Below are positions 1 through 9,464 of a stretch of 40,772 nt of DNA, in pieces. The notes under the pieces were generated by a model that did no database searches, was not told the DNA's origin, and saw only the letters and a list, made by a program, of their open reading frames with translations. Positions within the stretch are counted from its first letter, which is position 1. Every line of letters starts with the position of its first letter. This DNA comes from Akkermansiaceae bacterium (GTDB taxonomy: Bacteria; Verrucomicrobiota; Verrucomicrobiia; Verrucomicrobiales; Akkermansiaceae), in the NCBI GenBank assembly GCA_022510805.1, contig JAFLSS010000013.1, forward strand, positions 1 to 40,772. Reading direction: 5' to 3'. The position numbers were made by a program, and so were the translations under genes.

Positions 1-1017
<1,017 letters not shown>

Positions 1018-3114
1018 ATGAGTGACGAGAATATACCCATATACCTGCAAGAGAACCCGAGCAAGATTCAGCGCATGTTCGGGGATTACTTTCTGGAATA
1101 TGCGTCGTATGTGATTCTCGAGCGCTCGGTGCCGCATATTATTGACGGGCTCAAGCCGGTGCAGCGCCGCATCCTGCACTCCATGCGTGAGATGGATGAC
1201 GGCCGCTTCAACAAGGTGGCCAATATTGTGGGCGATACCATGAAGTACCACCCGCACGGCGATGCCTCCATAGGCGATGCGCTGGTGAAGCTGGGGCAGC
1301 AGAATCTGCTGGTGGAGACGCAGGGCAACTGGGGCAATATCCTCACCGGTGATTCCGCCGCCGCCCCGCGTTATATTGAGGCGCGCCTCTCTGCCTTTGC
1401 CAAGGAGGTGCTCTACAACCCCAAGGTCACGCAGTGGAAGATGAGCTATGACGGCCGCAACCGGGAGCCGGTGGCGCTGCCGGCCAAGTTCCCCCTCCTG
1501 CTGGCGCAGGGGACGCTGGGTATTGCCGTGGGGATGAACTGCCTCATCTTGCCGCACAACTTCAATGAGCTGATTGAGGCCGCCATCCATTACCTGAGAG
1601 ATGAGCCGTTTGAGCTCTACCCGGATTTCCCCACCGGCGGCCTGCTGGATGTGAGCGGCTACAATGACGGCGTGGGCAACAGCCGCCTGCGCTGCCGCGC
1701 CCGGCTGGAGGTGGTGAGCAAGAAGCTTATCCGCATCACCGAGGTGCCTTTCGGCGCCACGACGGAGGGGGTCATTGCCAGCATTGAGCGCGCTATGGAA
1801 AAGGGGCAGTTGAAGCTTGCCCGCATTGAGGACAACACGGCCGCGAGCGCGGATATCCTGCTGCACCTGCCCGCCGGCGCTGATGTGGAGAAGACGTGCA
1901 AGGCTCTCTACGCCGCCACGGATTGTCAGAAAAACATCTCGCCGAAAGCGGTGGTCATCCGCGACCGCAAGCCGGTGTTTATCGGCGTGAGCGAGATTCT
2001 GAAGGCCAATGTGGACTTCACCCGCGAGACGTTGCGGCAGGAGCTGCAGGTGCAGCTCGGCGAGCTGCAGGAGAGCTGGATGCAGACGAGCCTCGAGAAG
2101 ATTTTTATCGAAAAGCGCATCTACAAGGTGCTGGAGGAGAGCGAGAGCTGGGAGCAATCTCTCGCTGAGATTGCGGAGCGGCTCGCCCCCTGGGTGGCCG
2201 ACTTTGTGCGCCCGGTCACGCAGGAGGACATCATCCGCCTCACGGAGATCCGCATTAAGAAGATCGCCAAATATGAGGTGCATGAGGCGGAGAAGCGCAT
2301 CGCGGAGCTCGAGAAGCAGATGGAGCAGACCCGCCGCAATCTCGAGCAGCTCACCCGCTACACCATCCGCTGGTTTGAAGGCCTGAAGCGCAAGTATGGC
2401 GAGGCTTGGCCCCGCCGCACGGAGCTCACCACCTTTGACTCGCTCACGCAGGCGGAGGCCGCTCTGGAGAATGAGACACTCTACATTGATGATGAGGGAT
2501 TCGCGGGCTATGGCGTGAAGAAGGGCGAAGTGGTCGAGAAGTGCTCGACGATGAGTGATGTGCTCACCATAGATTCCAAGGGGGTGCTCATGGTGCGGCG
2601 CATACAGGAGAAATTTTACGTGGGCGAGAAGCTGCAGGATATCCGCGTGCTGCGCCCGGGGCAGGATTGGGTGTTCAACCTGATCTACCGGGATGGCAAA
2701 GACGGCGTCACCTACGCCAAGCGTTTCCGGCTCGGCGGCTTCACCCGCAATAAGGAATATGACCTGACCCAAGGCACCAAGGGCAGCCGCATCTTCTTCT
2801 TCTCCGTGCACCCCACCGAGGAGGCCAGCGCGGCCATCCGCGTGAATGTCTACCTCAAAAACCAGCTCAAAAAACTGCGCCGCCCCATTCCTTTCAGCTT
2901 TGAGAAGCTGCGCATCAAGGGGCGGGGAGTGCTCGGCAACATCGTGACCAAAAATCCCGTGGAGCGTGTCTCGCGCATGGTGCCGGAGCCGGCTGCCGAG
3001 CCCGCCCCCGCGGAACCTGCACCCGCAGAGCCCGCCCCGGCCCCGGCCACCCCGCCGGCGGCTTCACCCACCCCGCCGGAGCCGGCGGCTGACCAGCTCA
3101 CGTTCGATATCTGA
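1018..3114 (+). CDS. parC: DNA topoisomerase IV subunit A (ParC-like type II topoisomerase)
   Basis: This is the DNA breakage-reunion subunit of a type IIA topoisomerase, which with a ParE/GyrB-type ATPase decatenates or relaxes chromosomal DNA. The 698-residue protein has the winged-helix/tower core from about residue 20 to 480. VILERSVPHIIDGLKPVQRR (32-51) is the family's N-terminal signature, KYHPHGDASIGDAL (76-89) lies in the quinolone-determining region, and AAPRYIEARLS carries the catalytic Tyr119. The C-terminal beta-pinwheel is short and lacks a clear GyrA box, which favours ParC over GyrA and resembles the Bacteroidota type. The last 45 residues are a Pro/Ala/Glu low-complexity tail ending DQLTFDI. 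No parE lies in the window, so the partner is encoded elsewhere. Its promoter gives a leader of under 12 nt. Confidence 0.88.
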   Translation: MSDENIPIYLQENPSKIQRMFGDYFLEYASYVILERSVPHIIDGLKPVQRRILHSMREMDDGRFNKVANIVGDTMKYHPHGDASIGDALVKLGQQNLLVETQGNWGNILTGDSAAAPRYIEARLSAFAKEVLYNPKVTQWKMSYDGRNREPVALPAKFPLLLAQGTLGIAVGMNCLILPHNFNELIEAAIHYLRDEPFELYPDFPTGGLLDVSGYNDGVGNSRLRCRARLEVVSKKLIRITEVPFGATTEGVIASIERAMEKGQLKLARIEDNTAASADILLHLPAGADVEKTCKALYAATDCQKNISPKAVVIRDRKPVFIGVSEILKANVDFTRETLRQELQVQLGELQESWMQTSLEKIFIEKRIYKVLEESESWEQSLAEIAERLAPWVADFVRPVTQEDIIRLTEIRIKKIAKYEVHEAEKRIAELEKQMEQTRRNLEQLTRYTIRWFEGLKRKYGEAWPRRTELTTFDSLTQAEAALENETLYIDDEGFAGYGVKKGEVVEKCSTMSDVLTIDSKGVLMVRRIQEKFYVGEKLQDIRVLRPGQDWVFNLIYRDGKDGVTYAKRFRLGGFTRNKEYDLTQGTKGSRIFFFSVHPTEEASAAIRVNVYLKNQLKKLRRPIPFSFEKLRIKGRGVLGNIVTKNPVERVSRMVPEPAAEPAPAEPAPAEPAPAPATPPAASPTPPEPAADQLTFDI

Positions 3115-3132
3115 GGCGGCCGCTGTTTGGCA

Positions 3133-3161
3133 TTGCCAAAGGCGGCGCGTTGTGCTAGAGT
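3133..3161 (+). promoter_or_regulatory. Sigma70-type promoter upstream of the SDR-like gene
   Basis: TTGCCA (3133-3138), a 17-base spacer ending in an extended TGc, and TAGAGT (3156-3161). The ATG is 27 bases further on, so this is one of the few promoters here with a normal-length leader (about 20 nt); no Shine-Dalgarno is visible in it. Confidence 0.5.
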
Positions 3162-3188
3162 TATCCGCAGCAAGCCCACCTCACCTCC

Positions 3189-3992
3189 ATGTCCTCCCAT
3201 GCCACAGCATTCTTAGGCGCAAGCACACTCTTGGGCCAGTACTGGACCAAGCGCCGCGCGTTCGATTACCTGATAGATAAGGAAGATTTTCACCGCACAT
3301 TCGGGCGGAGTTTTCGCTTGCTGGTCTGCTTGGATCCCGCTGTGGCAGAGGGGCCGGCGCGCGTGCGGCTGGATGCGGAGGAAGACGCCCGGGCCACCTC
3401 TGAGCTCCTGCACCACCTGGCCGATATCAAGCCGGAGCTGACAGTGTATGTCACCACGTGCGACATGCTCCCCGAGGATGCTGATGAGAACACCCCCGTG
3501 CTGGAGCAGAGTGATGACCCCTTTGTGCAAAACCGCATAGCCCTCTACCGCGAGGTGAACCGGCAGTATGGCCGCGTGCTCAATGTGCACCTGCCGGAGC
3601 TGGTCTCGCCGGAGATCCGCGGCTACAGCGCGCTCATGGACACGCTGATCAACCCGCCTGCGGGGCGCAAAAAACTGCCGTTCCCCCCGCTGGAAATGCA
3701 CCAGCTCTACTTTGCCCAGCGCATCTTGGGGGATGTGGAGCGCTGTATCCCGCTGGGTATACCCGCCATCATCCCGGCCATGCCGCCCCTCACCACGCTG
3801 GAAATCGTGCGGGCGCTGGCGCCGAAGCTGGAGGGGCGCCTCCCCGTGGCGCAGCCGAATGACCCGCTGGGCTCGCGCCGCAGCTCCATCCACTCATTCC
3901 AATGGCTGGATCCGCAGGATGGCTACCTGCTGACCAAAGAAGACCAGCTGGAGCTGCTGGACTACTATTTCGGAGGCGTGTGCAAGCGCTGA
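3189..3992 (+). CDS. Degenerate extended SDR-like (NAD-dependent epimerase/dehydratase fold) protein
   Basis: The 267-residue protein starts with a worn Rossmann motif, FLGASTLLG (8-16), in which the middle Gly of GxxGxxG is replaced by Thr. It goes on with VYVTTCDMLPEDADE at the strand-5 position of extended SDRs, an IALYREVNRQYG helix where the usual YxxxK reads YREVN, and then YSALMDTLINP, LYFAQRILGDVERC and LTTLEIV, which match the layout of sugar-nucleotide epimerase C-terminal regions. The catalytic Lys is gone and the cofactor loop is altered, so I infer a binding or scaffolding protein, or a changed reaction, rather than a normal epimerase. It sits alone between parC and efp with its own promoter. 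The fold assignment is by pattern only and needs a profile search; function is unknown. Confidence 0.45.
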   Translation: MSSHATAFLGASTLLGQYWTKRRAFDYLIDKEDFHRTFGRSFRLLVCLDPAVAEGPARVRLDAEEDARATSELLHHLADIKPELTVYVTTCDMLPEDADENTPVLEQSDDPFVQNRIALYREVNRQYGRVLNVHLPELVSPEIRGYSALMDTLINPPAGRKKLPFPPLEMHQLYFAQRILGDVERCIPLGIPAIIPAMPPLTTLEIVRALAPKLEGRLPVAQPNDPLGSRRSSIHSFQWLDPQDGYLLTKEDQLELLDYYFGGVCKR

Positions 3993-4007
3993 AACGCTAA
4001 ATTCTGC

Positions 4008-4036
4008 TTGACAAGCGCTCAGTGGTCTGTTACCCT
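4008..4036 (+). promoter_or_regulatory. Strong sigma70 promoter of efp giving a near-leaderless mRNA
   Basis: A perfect -35 TTGACA (4008-4013), an exactly 17-base spacer ending TGt (extended -10), and TACCCT (4031-4036). Only nine bases lie between the -10 box and the efp ATG at 4046, which puts the expected start of transcription at about 4043. Confidence 0.8.
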
Positions 4037-4045
4037 GCGCGCGTT

Positions 4046-4615
4046 ATGGCAAAAGTTCCCGTTATCCAACTCCGCAAAGGTCACGCTGTAAATTATAATG
4101 GTGATATCTGCGTGGTGCGCGAGAGTCAGCTCAAGACTCCTCCCCGCATGGCTTCCTATGTGCAGATGACCATCCGCAGCATTGCATCCAAGAAAGACTA
4201 CAACCTGCGCCTCACCTCCAATGACTTCCTTGAGGGCGTGATGCTGACCCGCGAGGAGATGGAGTTCTCCTATGTGGACGGCATGGGTTACCACTTCCTC
4301 AACACCGAGACCTATGAGGATGTCTGCGTGAGCGAGGATATTGTGGAGCCGGTCAAGCTTTACCTCATCGAGGGCAACACGTACATGCTGCTCTTCACGG
4401 ATGAGATCGTGTGCTCCATCGAGCTGCCCGCCGCCATCACCATGGAGGTGGCAGAGGCCCCCGAGGGCGTGAAAGGCAACTCGGCCAACAATGTGTACAA
4501 GAGCGCGACCATGACCACCGGGCTTGTGGTGCAGGTGCCTCTCTTTATCAGCGCGGGTCAGCGCATCTCGGTGAAGACGGAAGACGGCACCTACCTCGGC
4601 CGCGTCAATTCGTAA
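4046..4615 (+). CDS. efp: Translation elongation factor P
   Basis: EF-P binds between the P and E sites of ribosomes stalled on polyproline and stimulates peptide bond formation. The 189-residue product covers the KOW-like domain I (1-65) and two OB domains, with the typical C-terminal GQRISVKTEDGTYLGRVNS. I chose the ATG at 4046, not the GTG at 4022, because MAKVPVIQLRKG matches the family N-terminus and the upstream codons overlap the -10 box. The functional loop reads LKTPPRMASYVQ, placing Arg34 where E. coli has the modified Lys34 and Pro-Pro in place of Pro-Gly. Arginine at this position is known from EF-Ps rhamnosylated by EarP, but the surrounding loop differs from the Pseudomonas type and no modification gene is nearby. 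A hairpin terminator follows. Confidence 0.95.
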   Translation: MAKVPVIQLRKGHAVNYNGDICVVRESQLKTPPRMASYVQMTIRSIASKKDYNLRLTSNDFLEGVMLTREEMEFSYVDGMGYHFLNTETYEDVCVSEDIVEPVKLYLIEGNTYMLLFTDEIVCSIELPAAITMEVAEAPEGVKGNSANNVYKSATMTTGLVVQVPLFISAGQRISVKTEDGTYLGRVNS

Positions 4616-4646
4616 TCTCACGTTCCATGTGAAACAATAACCATGA

Positions 4647-4672
4647 AACTGCGCGCCTTCGGGCGCGCGGTT
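4647..4672 (+). terminator. Hairpin terminator after efp
   Basis: An 11-bp stem, AACTGCGCGCC paired with GGCGCGCGGTT, closes a TTCG tetraloop (C-TTCG-G type) and is followed by the T-rich ATTATGG. It separates efp from the peroxidase gene. The T-tract is weak, so termination may be partial. Confidence 0.65.
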
Positions 4673-4707
4673 ATTATGGTGAAATCCCCTCCCTAGTCAT
4701 CTGCGCG

Positions 4708-6114
4708 ATGAAGAAGCTGATTTCCTATCTGTTCGGACTGGCGGTGCTGCTCCTCATAGTGGGCGGCATGGCGCTCGTGTCGTGGGTTGTGCTGCAGCCG
4801 GCGCCGCCGCTGCCGGAGCGAGTGGATATGGCCAAGGCCGATGCCATGGCGCAGGAGCTGCTCTCTGCCAAATGCGCTGCCTGCCACGGCGCCACCACGG
4901 AGTACAACTCCTTTATCAATTTTGTCACCGGCGGCCTCCTGCGGAGCGATATTGAGAACGCCCGCCGCGGCTGGAAAATGGAGGGGGATCCCGCCGTGCG
5001 CTCCGGCTTGGTGGATTACCTGAAAGTGGATCATGTGCTGCGCACGCGCAACATGCCCCCCACGCAATATACCATCGTGCACCCCGGCTCGCGCCTCACG
5101 CCGCAAGATGTGGCGCTGCTGCGCCTGCGCTTCTCGGAGCAGGGGGCGGCCCGCCGCCGCTTTGCGCCCTTGGCAGCCAATGATCCGGCGCCGGAGCAGA
5201 TGATGCGCGCGCAGCTGGGCTTCCTGCTCTACCATGATGCGCGCCTCTCCACCAATAATCAGGTGTCGTGCTCCTCATGCCATGATATGAGCCTCGGCGG
5301 CACCGACCACAAGGCCAAATCGGAAGGAGTGCCCGGAGCAGATGGCAAGCCGCAGCTCGGCGGGGTGAATGCGCCGACGGTGTTCAACGCCGCAGGGCAC
5401 ATCCGCCAGTTCTGGGATGGCCGCGCGGCGGATCTCAAGGAGCAGGCGGGCGGCCCGCCCCTGAATCCTGTGGAGATGGGCTATGCCGCCCCGGAGGATT
5501 GGGAGGACATCTCCGCCAAGCTGAGCCAGGATCCGCTGCTTGTTTCACTCTTTGCTCATGTGTATGGTGAGCGCGGCATCTCGGGCGACACGATCACGGA
5601 CGCCATCGCCGCTTTTGAGCGCACGCTCACCACGCCGGGCTCTGCCTTTGACCGCTTCCTGCAGGGGGATGACTCAGCCCTGGATGCGGAGCAGAAAGCC
5701 GGCATGAAGGCATTTGTGAGCTACGGCTGCGCCACCTGCCACGCCGGCCCCGCGCTGGGCGGGCTCAGCTTTGAGCCCATCAACCGCAAGGCTGAGCTGC
5801 GCGCCCACTTCCCCGGCTATGAGGAAGGCGCCTACGGCTTGCAGGACTTCACGAAAAAAGCAGAGCATCGGGATCTCTTCCGCGTGCCCACGCTGCGCAA
5901 TGTGGCGCTCACGTACCCGTATTTCCACACAGGCGCCGTGCGCGACCTGCAGGAGGCGGTGCGCATCATGTTCGACACCCAGGTGGGCAGCATCCCGGCG
6001 GAGTCAACTCTCCGCAGCGTGACCCGCTTCCTGGAGGCGCAGACAGGTTGCTTCCGCGGGAAGCCGCTTCAGAACCTCACCAAGGATGATGTGGCGCCCA
6101 TGGGCAAGAAATGA
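4708..6114 (+). CDS. Membrane-anchored tri-heme cytochrome c peroxidase (YhjA/quinol-peroxidase type)
   Basis: The protein should reduce H2O2 to water in the periplasm with electrons from the quinol pool or a cytochrome. Its 468 residues begin with one membrane anchor (5-29, uncleaved in appearance). Then comes a haem-binding domain with CAACH (56-60) and the sequence NMPPTQYTIVHPGSRLT around 115-131, typical of the small Haem_bd family. The two-heme peroxidase core follows with CSSCH (188-192) and CATCH (341-345). Classical bacterial CcpA has only the last two hemes in about 330 residues; the extra N-terminal heme plus anchor is the layout of E. coli YhjA. Cytochrome c maturation genes are not in the window. 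It stands alone between efp and the metallo-hydrolase. With rubrerythrin and poxB it points to use of, or defence against, traces of oxygen. Confidence 0.88.
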   Translation: MKKLISYLFGLAVLLLIVGGMALVSWVVLQPAPPLPERVDMAKADAMAQELLSAKCAACHGATTEYNSFINFVTGGLLRSDIENARRGWKMEGDPAVRSGLVDYLKVDHVLRTRNMPPTQYTIVHPGSRLTPQDVALLRLRFSEQGAARRRFAPLAANDPAPEQMMRAQLGFLLYHDARLSTNNQVSCSSCHDMSLGGTDHKAKSEGVPGADGKPQLGGVNAPTVFNAAGHIRQFWDGRAADLKEQAGGPPLNPVEMGYAAPEDWEDISAKLSQDPLLVSLFAHVYGERGISGDTITDAIAAFERTLTTPGSAFDRFLQGDDSALDAEQKAGMKAFVSYGCATCHAGPALGGLSFEPINRKAELRAHFPGYEEGAYGLQDFTKKAEHRDLFRVPTLRNVALTYPYFHTGAVRDLQEAVRIMFDTQVGSIPAESTLRSVTRFLEAQTGCFRGKPLQNLTKDDVAPMGKK

Positions 6115-6159
6115 CGCATCTGCGGCCTCACTCACCCTGCACCCCCACCCCGGATTCCC

Positions 6160-6924
6160 ATGCGCCTCTCTGTGTTGGCCAGCAGCAGCCGCGGCAATGC
6201 CTCTGTCATTGCCGCGGGGGATACTGTGCTGATGGTGGATGCCGGCATTACCGCCCGGCGCATGCAGCTGGGGATTGAGGCCTGCGGGCTGCACCCCTCT
6301 GCGGTGCAGGGGATCATGATCACGCATGAGCATGCGGACCACACCGCCGGCTTGCCCGTGTTCACCCGCAAATACACGACCCCCGTGTATTGCTCCCGCT
6401 ACCTGCGCGATGACATGCGCGAGCTCACCGCCGCGCCGCTCACTTTTTTGGAACCCGGCTGCACGGTGCAGATCGGCGAGCTGAGCATCACGCCCTTCGG
6501 GGTGTGCCACGATGCGGTGGACCCGCTGGGCTATCTCTTTGAGCACGGCGGTGTGCGCCTGGGCTACCTCACCGACACCGGGCACACCACCCGCGCCATC
6601 GAGTCGATGCTCGAGGGGGTGGATGCGCTCTACGTGGAGTCCAACTACGATGAGGACATGCTGCACAACTCCGGCCGCTCGCGCGACCTCATCCGCCGCA
6701 TTGAAGGCAATTGGGGGCACTTGTCCAACACGCAGGCCGGCGAGCTTGTGGCGCGCCTGGCTCACCCCGGGCTGCGGCATGTCATCCTCGGCCACATCAG
6801 CCCGGAGTGCAACACGCCGCGCCTCGCCACGCGCTGCATGCAGAGCGTGCTCTCGGAGGTCTCGCCCCATACGCGCCTGCATACTGCCCTGCAGGCAGAG
6901 CGGCTCGACTGGATTGAGATTTGA
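6160..6924 (+). CDS. MBL-fold metallo-hydrolase, YycJ/WalJ type
   Basis: This 254-residue cytoplasmic protein has the metallo-beta-lactamase fold with the metal motif THEHADH (55-61), which supplies His56, His58, Asp60 and His61. Further ligands are likely in [22 protein letters not shown] and [11 protein letters not shown]. The N-terminal [12 protein letters not shown] and the GHLSNTQAG segment are characteristic of the YycJ/WalJ subgroup, whose members in Firmicutes have nuclease activity and a role in DNA mismatch repair or cell wall control. No WalK/WalR two-component genes are nearby, so only the hydrolase fold can be carried over with confidence. It starts 45 bases after the peroxidase stop, and the GH20 gene follows 118 bases later. 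Confidence 0.82.
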   Translation: MRLSVLASSSRGNASVIAAGDTVLMVDAGITARRMQLGIEACGLHPSAVQGIMITHEHADHTAGLPVFTRKYTTPVYCSRYLRDDMRELTAAPLTFLEPGCTVQIGELSITPFGVCHDAVDPLGYLFEHGGVRLGYLTDTGHTTRAIESMLEGVDALYVESNYDEDMLHNSGRSRDLIRRIEGNWGHLSNTQAGELVARLAHPGLRHVILGHISPECNTPRLATRCMQSVLSEVSPHTRLHTALQAERLDWIEI

Positions 6925-7028
6925 CCGCCGCATCTGCCGGAAAATGCAGAAAACTTTCATTGCGGTGAAAGAAAAGGAGCCCGAGCTCCGTACACATACA
7001 CAGAGCTCGCGTAGTCTCCTACCATATT

Positions 7029-7034
7029 TATTAT
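7029..7034 (+). promoter_or_regulatory. -10 element of the GH20 gene
   Basis: TATTAT (five of six to consensus) ends eight bases before the ATG at 7043, so the mRNA would be near-leaderless. The -35 region 17 bases upstream (CTCGCG) is poor, so an activator or another sigma factor may be needed. The preceding 118 bases otherwise contain a GAGCTC repeat and no ORF. Confidence 0.4.
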
Positions 7035-7042
7035 TCCTCACC

Positions 7043-9343
7043 ATGAAAAAATCGACATTGCTCATGATGCTCACACTAGCAACTGGCCCGTTGATGGGGC
7101 AGACCGCTCAGGAAGTGGCCGACAACCTCAACCTCCCGGCGCTCGAGCCCGGAGCCAAGCAACTCCCGCTGCCTCAGGTGCCTGAGGGAGTCGTCATCCG
7201 GCTGGGTGGCGCTGATTACGAGCAGATCATCTCTGCCGAGGGACGCGTGGCGCCTGTGCTTTCTGCCACGCCGGTGCAGGTGTTCTTCAAAGTAACCAAA
7301 GATGGCGAGACTGCCCAAAGTAAAGATTACGAAGTGGTGGTGAAGCCTGCCGCTGCGGCGCCGGAGGGGGCGAACCCCAAGCCGCAGACAATCCCGGCCA
7401 TTCTCCAATGGCAGGGCGGGCAGGGTGAGTGGAGCCTGCCGAGTGGCAAGCTCACCCTCCACTGCGCGGATAAGAAGCTTGCGGCTCTTGTGGCAGAGGA
7501 TTTCACCAAACTGATGAACCAGGGCGCGGCGGTCAAGAATGCCCATGCGTGCCTTGTGGGCGAGGATAAGGCGGCAGATATCTCCCTGCGCCTCACTCAG
7601 GATGAGGCCCGGCTGGGCAAGGAGGGCTATGTGCTCAACGTGAGCCCGGAGGGGGTGCAGATCGACGCTTGCACGCCTGCCGGCCTGTACTGGGGCACGC
7701 GCACGCTGCTGCAGATTCTGGCGCGTGAGGGCAAGGCTCCTGTCGGCAAGGCGGTGGATGTCCCGCGCTATGCGCTGCGTGGGTTCATGCTCGACATCGC
7801 CCGCACGCCCTACTCCCTGCAGGACCTGCGCGACGTGGTCAACGCGATGGCGTGGTACAAGATGAATGACCTGCACCTCGTCATCAACAACAACTACATC
7901 TTCCATGAGAACTACGTGGACGCCGGCCGTGATCCCTTCAAGGAGAGCTACTCGGCCTTCCGCTTGGAGTCCAAGGTGAAAGGTGAGGATGGCACGCCCC
8001 TCACGGCGCAGGATCTCTCGTACTCCAAGAAAGAGTTCCGCGAGCTGATCGACTATGCCAAGGCGCGTGGCGTGAATATCGTGCCGGAGTTTGACACGCC
8101 CGGTCATGCGCTTTCGTTCACCCGCGTGCGCCCGGATCTCATCTACCAAGGGCCGATGAACCACGTGAAGCGCCGCTGTGAGATGCTTGATGCCGCCAAT
8201 CCCGAGACGCTGAAGTTTGTGGGGGGCGTGTTTGATGAGTTCCTGCTGCCGGATGCGGACAATGGGTGCGACAACCGCCCCGTGTTTGAGAACTGCGTGG
8301 TGCACGTGGGCTCCGATGAGTTCTTCGGCAATGCTGAGGACTACCGCAAGTACACGGATGGCATCTTGCGCCACGTGCTCAGCCGCGGCTACACGCCGCG
8401 TGTGTGGGGCAGCCTTTCGCACCGCAACGGCAAGACTCCCGTGGTGTCCGAAGGGGTGCAGATGAATCTCTGGAGCACCGGCTGGATGAAGCCTGACCAG
8501 GCCGTGGCCCAAGGTTACAATGTCATCAACACCAATGATGCCCACCTCTACATTGTGCCCTTTGCCAACTATTACCGCGCTGACAAGAACCACAAGTGGC
8601 TCTACAACAACTGGGTGCCCAACAGGATCGGCGGCACGGTGATGCCGGCCGGCCACCCGCAGCTGCTCGGCGCCACTTTCGCCGTCTGGAATGACATGAC
8701 CGACCTCCGCCACAATGGCTACGGCCTGCGGGATATCTGGGGCTCGCTCACCGGCACCATGGATGTGCTCAGCCAGAAGATGTGGGGTCTCTCCAAGTCT
8801 CCCTCCTCGTTTGAGCAGCACCGCGACCTGGTGAAGTCCATCGGGCTCGGGCCTGCGTTCGCCTGCGAATCGCTCTGGCCGACCAAGGCGCGCAATGCGT
8901 CGTATTCCATGGTCCCCAACACCCCGCAGTCGCTCGGCTTGCGCGGCATTGCCCCGGATTACCACCTCGTGATGGATGTGGAGCTGGAGGAGGTGCGCCC
9001 CGGCGAGGAGCAGGTGCTGCTCTCCGGCCCTGAGGGTGAGTTTGTGGCGGTGATGAAGGATGGCACGGTGGGCCTGCGCCGCGCGGATGCCATGGAGTTC
9101 TCTTGGGATGTGAAGCTGCCCGTGGGCAAGCGCCTCAAGCTGGAGCTCATCGGCACGCCCGGCAAGACGCGCCTGCTTGTCGATGGTGAGGAGGTGCAGA
9201 AGCTCACGCTGAACAACTACCGCAGCCTCAATGAGGACTTCGCCAAGCGCACCAAGGATGTGCTGTCCACCTTTGTGCTGCCCATGCAGGAGGTCGGGAA
9301 GTCTTTCCGCGGCAAGGTGAACTCCATCAAGGTGAAATACTGA
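7043..9343 (+). CDS. Secreted beta-N-acetylhexosaminidase, glycoside hydrolase family 20
   Basis: The enzyme removes terminal beta-linked GlcNAc or GalNAc, here probably from mucin O-glycans, by substrate-assisted catalysis. The 766-residue precursor has a signal peptide ([20 protein letters not shown]). A GH20b-like alpha/beta domain lies at roughly 120-240, ending [20 protein letters not shown]. The GH20 barrel runs from [19 protein letters not shown] (about 250) to about 610, with the catalytic pair Asp425-Glu426 in [13 protein letters not shown]-terminal beta-sandwich (about 635-760) resembles LamG/concanavalin-like domains. The ORF is open further upstream (to 6512) but those codons overlap the metallo-hydrolase; the signal peptide fixes the start at 7043. 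It is a single gene flanked by its own -10 box and a hairpin, not part of a polysaccharide-utilisation operon. Confidence 0.93.
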   Translation: MKKSTLLMMLTLATGPLMGQTAQEVADNLNLPALEPGAKQLPLPQVPEGVVIRLGGADYEQIISAEGRVAPVLSATPVQVFFKVTKDGETAQSKDYEVVVKPAAAAPEGANPKPQTIPAILQWQGGQGEWSLPSGKLTLHCADKKLAALVAEDFTKLMNQGAAVKNAHACLVGEDKAADISLRLTQDEARLGKEGYVLNVSPEGVQIDACTPAGLYWGTRTLLQILAREGKAPVGKAVDVPRYALRGFMLDIARTPYSLQDLRDVVNAMAWYKMNDLHLVINNNYIFHENYVDAGRDPFKESYSAFRLESKVKGEDGTPLTAQDLSYSKKEFRELIDYAKARGVNIVPEFDTPGHALSFTRVRPDLIYQGPMNHVKRRCEMLDAANPETLKFVGGVFDEFLLPDADNGCDNRPVFENCVVHVGSDEFFGNAEDYRKYTDGILRHVLSRGYTPRVWGSLSHRNGKTPVVSEGVQMNLWSTGWMKPDQAVAQGYNVINTNDAHLYIVPFANYYRADKNHKWLYNNWVPNRIGGTVMPAGHPQLLGATFAVWNDMTDLRHNGYGLRDIWGSLTGTMDVLSQKMWGLSKSPSSFEQHRDLVKSIGLGPAFACESLWPTKARNASYSMVPNTPQSLGLRGIAPDYHLVMDVELEEVRPGEEQVLLSGPEGEFVAVMKDGTVGLRRADAMEFSWDVKLPVGKRLKLELIGTPGKTRLLVDGEEVQKLTLNNYRSLNEDFAKRTKDVLSTFVLPMQEVGKSFRGKVNSIKVKY

Positions 9344-9371
9344 AGCGCCTTCCTGCCGTTTGTTTTCCGGT

Positions 9372-9401
9372 GCGCTCTGTTTCCTCCTGGGGGCAGAGCG
9401 C
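9372..9401 (+). terminator. Hairpin between GH20 gene and csoR
   Basis: GCGCTCTG (9372-9379) pairs with CAGAGCGC (9394-9401) across a 14-base loop. There is no clean T-tract directly after it, though GTTTTTTTCTT follows at 9421. It probably ends the GH20 transcript before the copper operon. Confidence 0.45.
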
Positions 9402-9429
9402 GCCGCTTTGTTGATAGGGCGTTTTTTTC

Positions 9430-9458
9430 TTGTCAAAATACCCCCCGGGTGGTATAGA
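9430..9458 (+). promoter_or_regulatory. csoR-copA promoter with CsoR operator in the spacer
   Basis: TTGTCA (9430-9435), a 17-base spacer and TATAGA (9453-9458). The spacer and the first half of the -10 box are filled by ATACCCCCCGGGTGGTAT (9438-9455), an imperfect palindrome (8 of 9 positions match) of the TACCCC-GGGGTA type recognised by CsoR repressors. Binding here would block RNA polymerase directly, and copper would release it. Six bases separate the -10 box from the csoR ATG, so the mRNA is predicted to be leaderless. Confidence 0.85.
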
Positions 9459-9464
9459 GGGGGC

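Noticed and set aside
4022-4045. GTG start of EF-P eight codons upstream
   Set aside because: These codons overlap the -10 box and the MAKVPV start matches the family.
6512-7042. Long N-terminal extension of the GH20 reading frame
   Set aside because: It overlaps the metallo-hydrolase gene in another frame, and a signal peptide starts at 7043.
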